Shown in pieces: positions 12,407 to 23,100 of a stretch of DNA of 64,000 nucleotides. Numbering within the stretch: position 1 is the stretch's first letter; each line of letters starts with the position of its first letter. The DNA is from Paraglaciecola polaris LMG 21857. Lineage in GTDB: Bacteria > Pseudomonadota > Gammaproteobacteria > Enterobacterales > Alteromonadaceae. The translations under genes and the position numbers were made by a program. The notes beneath the pieces were generated by a model that saw nothing but the letters and a program-made list of their open reading frames with translations, was not told the DNA's origin and ran no database searches. The stretch lies in the NCBI RefSeq assembly GCF_000315055.1, contig NZ_BAER01000124.1, positions 1 through 64,000 of the forward strand. Direction: 5' to 3'.

Positions 12407-14878
12407 TTAGCCTGGAGAAATCGTAGCGATAACATGATGTTCTTTGTTAAATCTGTCGTAATCAATAAGCGTTCCGCTGACTTGCTCACCATCGATTTCA
12501 AGTTTCACATTTCCTGAGCAGAGCCTATTAGGATTGCGTACTTCAATGATGTAATGGGCCTTTCTGAAACGTCGAGAAAGGGTAAATCCTGACCAATCAG
12601 CGGGTATACAAGGCGCAATGCGCAAACCAGCATAATCTGCTTTTATACCCAAAATATATTGGCTTGCCGCGTAGAAACACCATGCTGCGGTACCGGTTAA
12701 CCACGAATTTTTTGCTTGTCCTGGGGTCGTCGCGTCATTACCCGCAATCATCTGACTGTATACATAAGGTTCAGTTTTATGCTTCTGCTGTGCGTCTTGT
12801 AGATACGCAGGTGAAATATTAGCAAAATATTCGTATGCTTTATTGCCACGCCCTAACATGGCCTCAGCCACCATGATCCAAGGATTGTTGTGGCAAAAAA
12901 TACCGGCGTTTTCTTTATACCCAGGTGGATAGGATGAAATCTCACCTAAGTACTTGTCGTAGCCACTAAATGCCGGTTGATTGAGCATGATACCGTGGGG
13001 GGTGGCCAGCAGTTTTTCAACTGAATCAAGCGCTTGGCGCGCCTTACCATCTTGCATGCCAATGCCCGCCATGACACAGAAACCTTGAGATTCAATGAAT
13101 ATCTTGCCCTCGTTATTCTCCTGACTGCCAATTTTATGTCCTCTGGCGTCATAAGCTCGCAAAAACCACTTTCCATCCCAGCCATGCTGTAAAACGGCGG
13201 CATGCATAGTATCCACCTGCTGCTGGGCGTATTGCGCTAATTCAACCTTGCCCACTCGTTGACACAAGTGCACAAAATCTTGCCCGTACAACACGAACTG
13301 CCCGGCAATCATAAGCGATTCAGCCACGTCCGATTGGCCACGTTGCGTAGTTTGATAAGACTCGTTAGGGTCTTCGGAAAAGCAATTTAAATTTAAACAA
13401 TCATTCCAATCGGCACGACCAATTAATGGCAAACCGTGGGGGCCCAAATGATTCACTACGTGGTCAAAGGCCCGGCGTAAGTGCTCGAAGTGATCAGGAG
13501 TCCCTTCGTTGTCGCCGTCAAATGCAACCTTTTCGGTCAATATTGAAAAATCGCCGCTTTCTTTGATGTAATTGACTGTAGATAGCACCATCCACATAGG
13601 ATCATCGTTAAAGTTACCGCCGATATTTGCATTACCTTTTTTGGTTAAAGGCTGATATTGGTGATAAGCCGAACCATCTGTTTTCTGAGTCGCACTCAAA
13701 TCCAATATGCGCTCTCGTACTTTCTCAGGCACCATGTGCGCAAAACCGATGGTATCTTGATTTGAATCTCTAAATCCCATACCGCGACCAATACCTGATT
13801 CATAAAACGAGGCACTGCGGGACAAATTAAAAGTCACCATATTTTGGTATTGATTCCAAATATTCAGTGAGCGATTAAGTTTGTCGTCAGGACTGTTTAG
13901 TTGAAATTTACCGAGTAACTGATCCCAGTAAGCGGCCAGAGCAGCTAACGCGTTCTGCACTTTTTGCGCGCTGTCGTAGCGGCTTATCAGCTGTTTGGCC
14001 GGTATTTTATTGATAACACCGGGGGATTGCCATTTTTGTGTTTTATCAACCTCACAATAGCCAAGCACAAAAACTAGCGTATGCTCTTCTCCCGGTGCCA
14101 GTTCTACTTGCAAATGATGAGATGCAATAGGAGACCAACCTTGGGCGTGAGAGTTCGTCGCTTGACCATTCTCAACACAGAGCGGGTTTTCGACACCACG
14201 ATAAGGCCCCAAGAAGCTTTCACGATCGGTATCAAAACCACTTATCCGTTGATTGACCGAGTAAAACGCATAATGATCTCTGCGCTCTCGGTATTCTGTT
14301 TTGTGGTAAATAACCCCATCTTCGACTTCAACTTCGCCGGTGGATAAGTTGCGTTGAAAATTGGCCGCATCGTCTTCTGCGTTCCACAAGCACCATTCCA
14401 TGTATGAAAATAAGTCAATTTTTTTACGTTTTACCGTACTATTTTTTAGCGTTAGCCTGTGTACTTCTGCTTTTTCACCTAGGGGCACAAAACACGTTAG
14501 TTCAGAATCAATACCCTGATTGCTAACCAAAAATCGACTATATCCCATACCATGACGACATGCGTAACTTTGCGGCTGATTTGTCACTGGACGGCCCGTC
14601 GCAGACCAAATCTGATCATCGCATTTCAAGTAAAAATAACGCCCTGACGTATCAACTGGCACACTGTTATAACGATAGCGGGTTAAGCGGCGAAACTTTG
14701 GATCTTGATAAAAGCTGTAGCCCCCTGCAGTATTCGAAATCAAACCATAAAACCCATCATTACCTAAGTAATTGATCCAAGGAGTCGGGGTAAACGGCGT
14801 AGAGATTACGTATTCTTTTTGCTGATCATCAAAATAGCCAAATTCATTATTTTTGGCGTCAGTGGATGGCTTGGTCAT
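12407..14878 (-). CDS. Cellobiose phosphorylase-like glycoside phosphorylase (GH94)
   Basis: The 823-residue protein closely resembles characterised cellobiose phosphorylases of family GH94, which split cellobiose with phosphate into glucose 1-phosphate and glucose in the cytoplasm. Supporting stretches are YVISTPFTPTPWINYLG and RRLTRYRYN near the N-terminus, GIGRGMGFRDSNQD (about 362-375) and IGRADWNDCLNLNCF (about 486-500). In the last, D493 aligns with the known general-acid aspartate. HHNNPW-type and KNSWLTGTAAW segments follow. There is no signal peptide. It lies 47 bases downstream of the symporter gene on the same strand, so uptake and cleavage look co-transcribed. Cellobiose is the best guess; other beta-linked disaccharides cannot be excluded. 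Confidence 0.92.
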   Translation of the reverse strand: MTKPSTDAKNNEFGYFDDQQKEYVISTPFTPTPWINYLGNDGFYGLISNTAGGYSFYQDPKFRRLTRYRYNSVPVDTSGRYFYLKCDDQIWSATGRPVTNQPQSYACRHGMGYSRFLVSNQGIDSELTCFVPLGEKAEVHRLTLKNSTVKRKKIDLFSYMEWCLWNAEDDAANFQRNLSTGEVEVEDGVIYHKTEYRERRDHYAFYSVNQRISGFDTDRESFLGPYRGVENPLCVENGQATNSHAQGWSPIASHHLQVELAPGEEHTLVFVLGYCEVDKTQKWQSPGVINKIPAKQLISRYDSAQKVQNALAALAAYWDQLLGKFQLNSPDDKLNRSLNIWNQYQNMVTFNLSRSASFYESGIGRGMGFRDSNQDTIGFAHMVPEKVRERILDLSATQKTDGSAYHQYQPLTKKGNANIGGNFNDDPMWMVLSTVNYIKESGDFSILTEKVAFDGDNEGTPDHFEHLRRAFDHVVNHLGPHGLPLIGRADWNDCLNLNCFSEDPNESYQTTQRGQSDVAESLMIAGQFVLYGQDFVHLCQRVGKVELAQYAQQQVDTMHAAVLQHGWDGKWFLRAYDARGHKIGSQENNEGKIFIESQGFCVMAGIGMQDGKARQALDSVEKLLATPHGIMLNQPAFSGYDKYLGEISSYPPGYKENAGIFCHNNPWIMVAEAMLGRGNKAYEYFANISPAYLQDAQQKHKTEPYVYSQMIAGNDATTPGQAKNSWLTGTAAWCFYAASQYILGIKADYAGLRIAPCIPADWSGFTLSRRFRKAHYIIEVRNPNRLCSGNVKLEIDGEQVSGTLIDYDRFNKEHHVIATISPG

Positions 14879-14925
14879 GATTAACTATCTCTCTTGGTAA
14901 ATGACGCTGCACAAAGGCAAACGCG

Positions 14926-16467
14926 TTATAAATGATGAGTGGATAACGCGTTACGACGCTCAATAAGCTCAGCGTTCATCTGCTGCTGCTTTTCATCCGT
15001 CAGCGGATAAAACAACATTAAAAAGGCGCCCGCGATGCCAAATGCAGCAGGAATAAAGCTCATGAGTTGTTGCATGCCCGGTAGCGCATTAGCGATGGTT
15101 GTTGCGTCCATTCCGTCATAACCGTAGCCCGCTAACACGACTAGTACTAAAGCGCCGGCGAAACCATTTCCGGTTTTTTGCACAAAGGTACCAGCAGCGT
15201 ACACTAACCCAGTTGCGCGACGCCCATTACGCCATTCAGAATAATCAGCCGCATCCCCGAGCATGCTAAAAAATAAAGTGGGCATCATTGCGGCAAAAAA
15301 CTCTGCGCTGCAACCCAGCACAAAGATATAGCTAATATTCTCTCCCGGCAGCCAATAGAAACCACTCGTCAGCGCGCTACTAAGCACCAACGCGACGATA
15401 AATAAATTACGTCTGCCTAACTTATTGGCAAGATAACTTGTGCACAAAGCACCAAGAATAGACACCACCAGCAAGGCAATAAAATATTGCCCTGTGAGTA
15501 ACTCATCGCCAACGAAGTACTTAAAGTAATAGGCAATAACACTGTATTTGATGCCGTTAAACATCATGGTCAAAAAGCCCATGCCAAGCAGAATTAACCA
15601 AGGTTTATTGGTCATCAAGTCAAGCATGTCTTGTTGCGTACCAGACACGTCGCCCCGAGGACGATTCAACATACGGCGCACTAGCCAAGTGGCAGTCGCG
15701 AAAACCAATACAAAAATAGCGCAGGTCAATACGTTGCGGTAATAGAAGAATAAGGACATGGACAACAGCGGAACGAGCACAAAAGGCGATTGTTTTGTCA
15801 AATCCCATAGTTCGCTGCACAAACTGCCGCGCTTTTGTTCAATAGGCATAACCCGTTCCTTGGTTGTCGCCACTGAAGTCACCATAAGTGCCATCAACAA
15901 ACCGGCAAATACATACATAGTGTACTGGTAACCCTGAACGTCGTCCCCTTCCCCAAGCATAGCCACCAAGCTGGGCAAAAATCCCATCACAAATAACCCA
16001 CCCAAAAAGGCTCCAGCAAAGCGAAAACCAGACAAGCTAGTACGTTCTTTGTCGTCCTCGGTCATCACGCCCATTAACGCGGAATAAGGCACGTTGTTAA
16101 CCGTGTATGCCAGTGTTAAACCGATATACGTTAAGTAAGCGTAAAGCAATTTACCGCTTTCACTTAAGTTTGGGGTGGTAAAGCACAGCACCATAAAGGC
16201 GCACAGAAAGGGGGTAGACCACAATATCCAAGGGCGAAATTTCCCCCAAGAGGTATGAGTTCGATCGGCAATCATGCCCATAATAATGTCTGTCACACCG
16301 TCGGAGAGTCGCACGACCAAAAATAAAATGGCTGCAGCTGAGGCGGTTAATCCAAAAGTATCGGTATAAAACACCGCCAAATAAGCAAGCGCACCACGCC
16401 AGACTAAATTGGCGGCGGCATCTCCCATGGCGTAGCCGACTTTTTCATATAAGGGCAATTTACTCAT
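14926..16467 (-). CDS. GPH-family sugar:cation symporter (MFS superfamily)
   Basis: This 513-residue inner-membrane protein belongs to the glycoside-pentoside-hexuronide:cation symporters, whose best-known member is MelB. The N-terminus KVGYAMGDAAANLVWRGALAYLAVFYTDTFG, the loop RLSDGVTDIIMGMIADRTHTSWGKFRPWIL and VNNVPYSALMGVMTEDDKERTSLSGFR are the standard family markers. About twelve hydrophobic segments are visible, and the middle loop has a charged KERVMPIEQKRG stretch. It is the first gene of a two-gene unit with the phosphorylase and has a LacI-type operator upstream. I infer that it carries cellobiose or a related disaccharide across the inner membrane after the TonB receptor has brought it to the periplasm. 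Confidence 0.9.
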   Translation of the reverse strand: MSKLPLYEKVGYAMGDAAANLVWRGALAYLAVFYTDTFGLTASAAAILFLVVRLSDGVTDIIMGMIADRTHTSWGKFRPWILWSTPFLCAFMVLCFTTPNLSESGKLLYAYLTYIGLTLAYTVNNVPYSALMGVMTEDDKERTSLSGFRFAGAFLGGLFVMGFLPSLVAMLGEGDDVQGYQYTMYVFAGLLMALMVTSVATTKERVMPIEQKRGSLCSELWDLTKQSPFVLVPLLSMSLFFYYRNVLTCAIFVLVFATATWLVRRMLNRPRGDVSGTQQDMLDLMTNKPWLILLGMGFLTMMFNGIKYSVIAYYFKYFVGDELLTGQYFIALLVVSILGALCTSYLANKLGRRNLFIVALVLSSALTSGFYWLPGENISYIFVLGCSAEFFAAMMPTLFFSMLGDAADYSEWRNGRRATGLVYAAGTFVQKTGNGFAGALVLVVLAGYGYDGMDATTIANALPGMQQLMSFIPAAFGIAGAFLMLFYPLTDEKQQQMNAELIERRNALSTHHL

Positions 16468-16628
16468 AACAGTGCTTCCCTACCGGTTATGTGCTGGATG
16501 CAATCGCGCATTGTACGTATCCCGTTATTTCATTGTCCTTTGAGCATGTGTACCAACACATCGTTGTTGAGCAATTCAGATACAAAATGCGCAACTAAAT
16601 ACATTGTTAAGCTAACGTTAAATGCAAA

Positions 16629-16642
16629 TGAAAACGTTTTCA
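16629..16642 (-). promoter_or_regulatory. LacI-type operator upstream of the symporter-phosphorylase operon
   Basis: TGAAAACGTTTTCA is a perfect 14-bp palindrome, 162 bases upstream of the symporter start. It is identical to the motif at 10665 except at one base. A -35-like TTGAAA overlaps its left half on the minus strand, so binding would block the polymerase. The rest of the gap 16468-16845 shows no gene; it should contain the promoter and leader. Confidence 0.7.
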
Positions 16643-16845
16643 AGGTATTTTCTGATGCACAGGATACAAAGAGGTTGATAGCGCCATAGAACGACTGCTT
16701 CATGCCATACACAACACAACGATCGTCACTGACGACAGCTGCCAAAAAACGATACCATCAGCAAAGATCAAAAGGCCGCTCAGAAAGAATAAATAGAGTG
16801 GCTTTATAGTTAGCGATAACGCCTTAAAAAGCGCTTAATTCGCTG

Positions 16846-18408
16846 CTAAATCTTTGGAAAACCTTGATGTTTGGCATGTTCAAGCAGTTGACGATTACTT
16901 TTCAAGCCGCCCATTAGTTTGCGTACAAGTTGTTGGTTTTCTTGTAGGTATTTCATGGCACTTTGTGGTTGATCAAACTCCCGTGACGACACATCATTCA
17001 ATGTGTTGAAGCCCATGCCATATAAGACATACTGATAGCTGGCAGAAGGGAACATAATCTCGTTCTGCACAAAATCACTGCGATTTGGCGGCTGATAACG
17101 CCATTGTGTGAGCAAAGCCTTAAGTCGCGGAGAAACCGAGTCAGGGTTACGCATTTGTTGCCAATACGGTTCGCTTCTTTCACTCAGTACATAATGTAAC
17201 TTCAGAAACTCGACGATATTTTCCCAGTGCAACAAGAAACGTTGATTAAAATTATCACTGATAACATCCATGTGCTCCGGGGTGACAGGCAGATTCTCAG
17301 CGATAGCCGTGGCAGATAGCTCAACCAAGGCTAATGCCGATGCTTCTAAGGGCTCTAAAAATCCAGCTGACAAGCCTACCGCTACACAGTTTTTATGCCA
17401 AAAATGCGCTCTATGCCCTGGGTTAAAAACAATCTTGCGTGCGGTCAATGCAGCGGCTTGTTCGCGGCCAATGGACTTGGCGATATAGGCCTTGAGTGTC
17501 AGCTCTGCTTGTTCATCTGTGGCATGCGCACTGGAATAAGTATATCCCACGCCTCTCCTATCTTGTAAGCCGATATCCCAAACCCAACCGGACGCTTGTG
17601 CTGTGGATACCGTTGCCGATGCAATTGCCGCGTCAGGTGTCATATACGGTACATGTACCGCCATTGCACTGTCGTTAAACAGCACTGATTTTTTATCAAT
17701 AAAAGGCACGTTAAAATGTTGGCCTAATAATAGTGAACGCGCACCTGAGCAATCAATAAATAAGTCGCCTACCAGCTCGCCGCTGTGTCGTGTTTGCAAG
17801 CTCGCAATATGGCCATTGTCGTTACTGAGTACTCCTTCAACGTGGTCCTGGATATGAGTGACCCCGAGCTGCTGAGTACAATGCTGCTGCAACATCTGAC
17901 TAAATTTACCAGCATCTAAGTGGTAACCATAATTGAGTACCCCTGCGTATTCAGGGGTGGCATTTTGCTTGGGGCCCAAACCGGCTTGGCAAATTTGGCT
18001 TTGCGCACTTACCGCGTCAGCAAAAGGATGATCCTTGCCATAGGTTTGCCATGAACTGTATTGATTCGCTTGGCCATAGCCAGTAGGTACCACAAACGGA
18101 TGGTAATAAAAGTCGTTTTTGGCGCCGTTTTGCCAACCCACAAACTTGGAGCCCTGTTTAAATGCCGCCCCGCAGTAGCGAATAAACTCAGTTTCACTTA
18201 TGCCCATACGTTGCAATGAATTGCGCATTGAAGGCCACGTGCCCTCGCCAACACCGACTATGTTGACATCAGGAGACTCGATCAGTGTTACCTGTATTTG
18301 GCTTTGATCTGAGCCGCAGCGATGTTCAGCGGCGATGAGCCCGGCGGTCAACCAACCGGCACTTCCACCACCGACTATGACTATTTTTTTAATACTGCGA
18401 TTATTCAT
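16846..18408 (-). CDS. Tryptophan-halogenase-like flavoprotein 1 (divergent active-site motif)
   Basis: The 520-residue protein belongs to the flavin-dependent tryptophan halogenase family. The FAD-binding GxGxxG (VGGGSAGW, about residues 12-19), the region with the candidate catalytic lysine (AAFKQGSKFVGW) and the C-terminal NCVAVGLSAGFLEPLEASAL are present. The diagnostic WxWxIP motif reads WVWDIG, with Gly in place of Pro. Relatives occur next to TonB receptors in polysaccharide loci, and some halogenate indoles in vitro, but their natural substrates are mostly unknown. I start at the ATG 18408; a TTG at 18420 is possible. It lies about 116 bases downstream of a second, better-conserved halogenase gene on the same strand. 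Confidence 0.85.
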   Translation of the reverse strand: MNNRSIKKIVIVGGGSAGWLTAGLIAAEHRCGSDQSQIQVTLIESPDVNIVGVGEGTWPSMRNSLQRMGISETEFIRYCGAAFKQGSKFVGWQNGAKNDFYYHPFVVPTGYGQANQYSSWQTYGKDHPFADAVSAQSQICQAGLGPKQNATPEYAGVLNYGYHLDAGKFSQMLQQHCTQQLGVTHIQDHVEGVLSNDNGHIASLQTRHSGELVGDLFIDCSGARSLLLGQHFNVPFIDKKSVLFNDSAMAVHVPYMTPDAAIASATVSTAQASGWVWDIGLQDRRGVGYTYSSAHATDEQAELTLKAYIAKSIGREQAAALTARKIVFNPGHRAHFWHKNCVAVGLSAGFLEPLEASALALVELSATAIAENLPVTPEHMDVISDNFNQRFLLHWENIVEFLKLHYVLSERSEPYWQQMRNPDSVSPRLKALLTQWRYQPPNRSDFVQNEIMFPSASYQYVLYGMGFNTLNDVSSREFDQPQSAMKYLQENQQLVRKLMGGLKSNRQLLEHAKHQGFPKI

Positions 18409-18524
18409 CTGTGTTACCAATCAAAAACGGAACGCGCTCACGGTAGATCAGTGAGCGAGGTAGAGTAGCGAAATATTAACGTATTCAGCGGCATTTAATC
18501 CAAAACAATCATTTATGTTTTCTG

Positions 18525-20006
18525 TTAGCTTGCCAGGCAGTAACGCCGAATAAACTGTTGATGACTCGGCAAACTGTTAACCCTTTGCTCGATAGCGCTG
18601 CGCATACCGGCCAGAAAACGCTGCAGTTCATCATCGCTCATCTCGTTGACGATCCTGTGATATTGCTTCGGCTCTAATCCTTGCCCAAGCATTACTTGCG
18701 TCCATGAATCGACCCTAAAAATATCCCCATCATCTAAAAATACGCGTCCGGTATCTTTAAACAAACGAATTTTATGGGATAGAGACTCTGGTACGTCCAT
18801 GCTATGGCAGTGACGCCAAAACGGCGTGTCATCTCGCTGAGTCACCTTGTAATGTAGGATAATAAAATCGCGGATACTGTGTAATTCACTGGTCAGCTTT
18901 TCGTTGTACTCATCAATCGCAGATTGGCGTACACCATCAAATGGGAATAAGCGCATTAAGCGCACTATGCCGGTCATGATCAAATGAATACTGGTGGATT
19001 CAAGGGGTTCGACAAAACCGCTTGCTAAGCCCAGGGCAACACAATTTTTGTTCCAGCCTTTACGTCTGCGGCCGGTCTTAAATTTTATCACCCGGGGGGC
19101 ATTAATCGGTGCGCCATCTAGGTTGGCTAACAAGGTTTCTTCAGCCTGTTCGTCGCTGACGTAACGACTACAAAAAACCATGCCATTGCCCACCCTATTT
19201 TGCAGCGGAATACGCCACTGCCAACCAAAATCATGTGCCGTGGAACGGGTGTAAGGTAATGGGTCTGCAATCGCTTGTGTTTGTACGGCAATCGCACTAT
19301 CGCAAGGTAACCAATGCGACCAGTCTTCGTACCCAGTATGCAGTGCCTCTTCGATTAACATTCCTTTGAAGCCAGTACAGTCGATAAAGAAGTCACCTTC
19401 AATCTGTTGTCCAGAAGCCAACGTAAGAGCAGTAATAAATCCATTGTGTGGGTCTTTACTGACGGATTGAATCTTACCTTCAATACGTGTCACGGCATCC
19501 GCGCAAAAATCCCGTAGAAATTTAGCATAAAGTGTCGCATCAAGGTGATAAGCGAAATTCATTGGCGCATTGACTGAAAAGGCAAACTTACCTTGTTTGG
19601 ATGCTTGAAGTTCGTAACAGTAATCACCAAATGGCGCATTGATGCCTTGCTCTTTTCCGCGCAACCAAAAGTGATGAAATTCCCCCGCCCAGCACTCTTT
19701 TCCAGTGATACCGAAGGAGTGAATGTAACTGTCGTCTCTTTGCCCCCAATGATTAAACTCTATGCCTAATTTAAAGGTGCTATTAGTCGCCCGCATGAAT
19801 GCCTGCTCGTCGATATTTAACAACTTATGCAAAGTGCGAATTGGCGGTATCGTCGCTTCTCCCACACCTACTGTGCCGATTTCATCAGACTCCACAAGCG
19901 TGATATTTAAGCTTTTCCCAAGCAGCTTGGATAAAGACGCCGCAGCCATCCACCCAGCAGTGCCGCCTCCGGCGATAACAACATTTTGTACTTTTTCGTT
20001 ATTCAA
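18525..20006 (-). CDS. Tryptophan-halogenase-like flavoprotein 2
   Basis: This 493-residue protein is a second member of the flavin-dependent halogenase family. It keeps the FAD motif (AGGGTAGW), the lysine region STFKLGIEFNHW, the intact WxWxIP motif (GWQWRIPLQNR) and the C-terminal NCVALGLASGFVEPLEST. A reduced flavin from a separate reductase would be needed, and none is nearby. I chose the TTG at 20006 because GAGGT lies six bases upstream and the next residues lead straight into the FAD motif. A longer frame to 20075 would run into the receptor's terminator. It lies between the TonB receptor and halogenase 1, all on the minus strand. Confidence 0.88.
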   Translation of the reverse strand: MNNEKVQNVVIAGGGTAGWMAAASLSKLLGKSLNITLVESDEIGTVGVGEATIPPIRTLHKLLNIDEQAFMRATNSTFKLGIEFNHWGQRDDSYIHSFGITGKECWAGEFHHFWLRGKEQGINAPFGDYCYELQASKQGKFAFSVNAPMNFAYHLDATLYAKFLRDFCADAVTRIEGKIQSVSKDPHNGFITALTLASGQQIEGDFFIDCTGFKGMLIEEALHTGYEDWSHWLPCDSAIAVQTQAIADPLPYTRSTAHDFGWQWRIPLQNRVGNGMVFCSRYVSDEQAEETLLANLDGAPINAPRVIKFKTGRRRKGWNKNCVALGLASGFVEPLESTSIHLIMTGIVRLMRLFPFDGVRQSAIDEYNEKLTSELHSIRDFIILHYKVTQRDDTPFWRHCHSMDVPESLSHKIRLFKDTGRVFLDDGDIFRVDSWTQVMLGQGLEPKQYHRIVNEMSDDELQRFLAGMRSAIEQRVNSLPSHQQFIRRYCLAS

Positions 20007-20064
20007 GACGATACCTCGACATACATATGATTGAACAATTACTGTTCTACTTATTCTAATATAA

Positions 20065-20098
20065 CCAAAAAACAAGCCGCGAGATATCGCGGCTTGTT
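20065..20098 (-). terminator. Rho-independent terminator after the TonB receptor gene
   Basis: AACAAGCCGCGA (20071-20082) and TCGCGGCTTGTT (20087-20098) form a perfect 12-bp stem with a 4-base loop. On the minus strand a T run follows (complement of 20065-20072). It lies about 40 bases after the receptor stop and upstream of the halogenases, so these get only read-through or their own transcript. Confidence 0.9.
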
Positions 20099-20137
20099 GG
20101 GTGCCGATAACGTCGGCTCAGGACACACACACTTTAT

Positions 20138-23100
20138 TTAAAATGTATAACGCGCACCTAGGGCGTAACGCGCGCCAAGTTGTTCCAAATTCCACAACTG
20201 GGCTGACGTACGACCGTGGCGACGGCTGTTCTCTTCGGTAATGTTAATCCCTTCGAGGAATACCGATAAATCATCATTTACTTGATACGACACGTTAAAA
20301 TCGATTTGCGAGTACGACTCAGTAAAGCCAGGCTCATTCACGTACTGGCTCGTTGTATCAAGGAACTTGTCACGCCAGTTATAGGCGATACGTCCTTGCC
20401 ATCCCTCTTTTTCGTACATAACAACTAGGTTAGCAGTATCACTCAAGCCCACAAGCGCGAACTGAGTCACTGACGGATCCGCTGTCGTGTCATAACTAAC
20501 GTCACCATTCACCGTCGTATAGTTTGCCTGAACACCAAAGCCGGTCTCACCGAAGAAATGCTGAGCAGCGAGCTCAAAACCATAAATATTCGCACTCTTG
20601 TTATTAATCGGTTTGGCGTTAATAAACGTTAGCAAAGGGTCATCTTCATTGGGCAATACATCATATTGAGCCTCAAACTGTTCAATCGTCAACGAGTCAT
20701 AAGCGATGTTGTTTTCCATAGCGGCAACCATGTTAAACAAATTAGTGTCCGTCAATGGCTGACCAATGCGCTCAAGTTCCGCAGCTGCAGCTTGTGCTCG
20801 TGGACCCGCGGTGGCATCCCGTAAACCGAAAATGCTTTCTTCGACCTGCTCGTTACCAATGAAGTTTTTCACGCGTTTGTCGTAGAAACCAACCGAAACA
20901 TAACTGGTATCCTCGAAATAGTATTCAACCGAGAGATCTAAGTTATCAGACTCCAGCGGCACCAAGGTTGGGTTCCCCGAACTGGCAGTTGCGGTTGCCC
21001 CTTGCGTAATCAAAGTTGGGCCGCTTGGCGTGCCCACAGAGGAAGCCGCACTCAAATTATTGTAAGTAGGACGTGCAATGGTTTTACTGTATGACACCCT
21101 TGCCTTAACACCATCCATGACTTCAATATCGAAATCTAAGCTAGGCAGAACATGATCGTAATCAGAGCTTACCGATACATCTTGGCTTTCTGCGCCAAAA
21201 CGCACGTTAAAGTCATTGTTACCTTCCCACGCAATACCATTGGGTAAACTGATATTAGCAATCGATTTCGATTCTGTGTTCTCGTAACGTACACCGGCTA
21301 ATATGTTATATGGACGTCCGCCTAACTCACCGTCTAGTTCAAATTCAACGTAGGCTGCGAAGATATCTTCTTCAATAGTGCGGTTAGTGGCAAACGGGTT
21401 GTCAGCTTCAAACGCAAAGCCGTATTCTTGAGCCGCAAAAGCACCAACTTGTGCGACACTGCCGGTAAAGCCCTGACTGAAAATACCGTTTGTGTTGTAG
21501 TCATCAAACTCATCAGCGAAACTAAATGGCGTTAAATAATCAGCCGGTAATTCACCAGGATTTTCAATACCCCAGTTGCCCATGGTACGACGAGTAAGTG
21601 CTTGTAATGACGTGCTTTCCATCGAACGCGATTCAACACCAAAGTTAATGCCGCCATCGTCGAATGAATATTCACCGTCTAAGCGAAATTGGGTAATATC
21701 GGTGCGCTGTGAATTAAAATTCATATCTAAGATCGCAGTACCCACATCGTCTTGGTCAAGTACACCGTTTGGATTCAAGTTACCGCGAGCGGCATCGTCG
21801 AAATCCACCGTCATGATAGGGAACTCACCAGAGAAATCCGCACCTTGACCACGGTTTACGTTTGCGCCTAAGCCTAAGTTTGTCCACGTACCATATGGCG
21901 CATCAGGGCGACCTTCTGCAGATGAATCGTGGGCATCAAAAAACATCACTAAACTGTCGTTTACATGATATTCGAGGTTCAAACCAATCGATTTGTTTTC
22001 GTTAACCTGATTACGCTCTTGTATTGCCAAGCCTAAATCGCGTGGTAATAAGTCACGGCGCTCTTGCTCAATCAAAATGGGCGTTTTAACCGTTTCATCA
22101 TCAAAGGTTAACTCAGAGAAATAACCGTCATCCATCCAAATTGATTGCTCCGCTCGCGCTTCAAACAAATCCTGCTTTGAATAGGTATAATCTAGTGTTG
22201 CGGTAAAGTCTTCTGTCGGCGCATACTGGAATGTCAGTTGAGCATTGGTACGCTTACGCTCGCGATCAGCGATGGAGTAACGTAAATCAGAAGGGATCGC
22301 GAACAACTGGCCATCTGCGGGGCCATTATTGACGACCACGGCTGGGCCATTAAAGCCAGGTAAGCTCGGATCCGTCTGGTTCGGTGTTTGCGGAATAGTG
22401 CCTTCATAAGGATTTACGCGCCACTCGTTGACAAATGCGCCAACCGCTGAACTGTCACGTTCCTGCACACTGGCAGATAGCGATACACCAAAAATGCCAT
22501 CGTCATCCACAAAATTAAAGAAACCTGATACTTCAGGTGTCACGTCATCCCCCACACGATTTGTGGTGTCCATTAATGCTTTAGCGCCAACTGAGCCGGT
22601 GAAGCCACTTTCCAGTGCATCCAGAGGACGAGCAGTTTTAATATTAACCGTTGCCCCAATACCACCGGTGGCAATACTCGCTCGGCCGGTTTTATAAACT
22701 TCTACACCGCGCACACTTTCTGAAGCCAAATCAGCGAAGTCAAAGGCACGAGAATTTGGCGTTCCTCCTCCTCCAGGTATAGCAGCCGCCGGCATAGCTC
22801 GACCATTCAAGGTCACCATATTAAAGTCAGGACCAAAACCACGAGCGGTAATCTGGCTTCCTTCACCATTACTACGACTAATAGAAATACCGGTAATACG
22901 CTGCAGCGATTCCGCTAAATTGGTGTCTGGAAATTTACCAATATCTTCAGCAGAAATTGCATCAACCACCCCTGCTGAGTCTCGTTTGATACCCATGGAC
23001 TCTTGGATACTTGAGCGCATACCTCGGACCTGAATGACTTCGAGATCACTTGCCGTTTCCTGTGCAACGGCAATGACAGGCGCAAGTACAGCGCTTCCTA

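Noticed and set aside
20007-20075. 23-residue N-terminal extension of halogenase 2
   Set aside because: It reads through the end of the receptor's terminator and lacks a ribosome-binding site, whereas the TTG at 20006 has GAGGT at the right distance.
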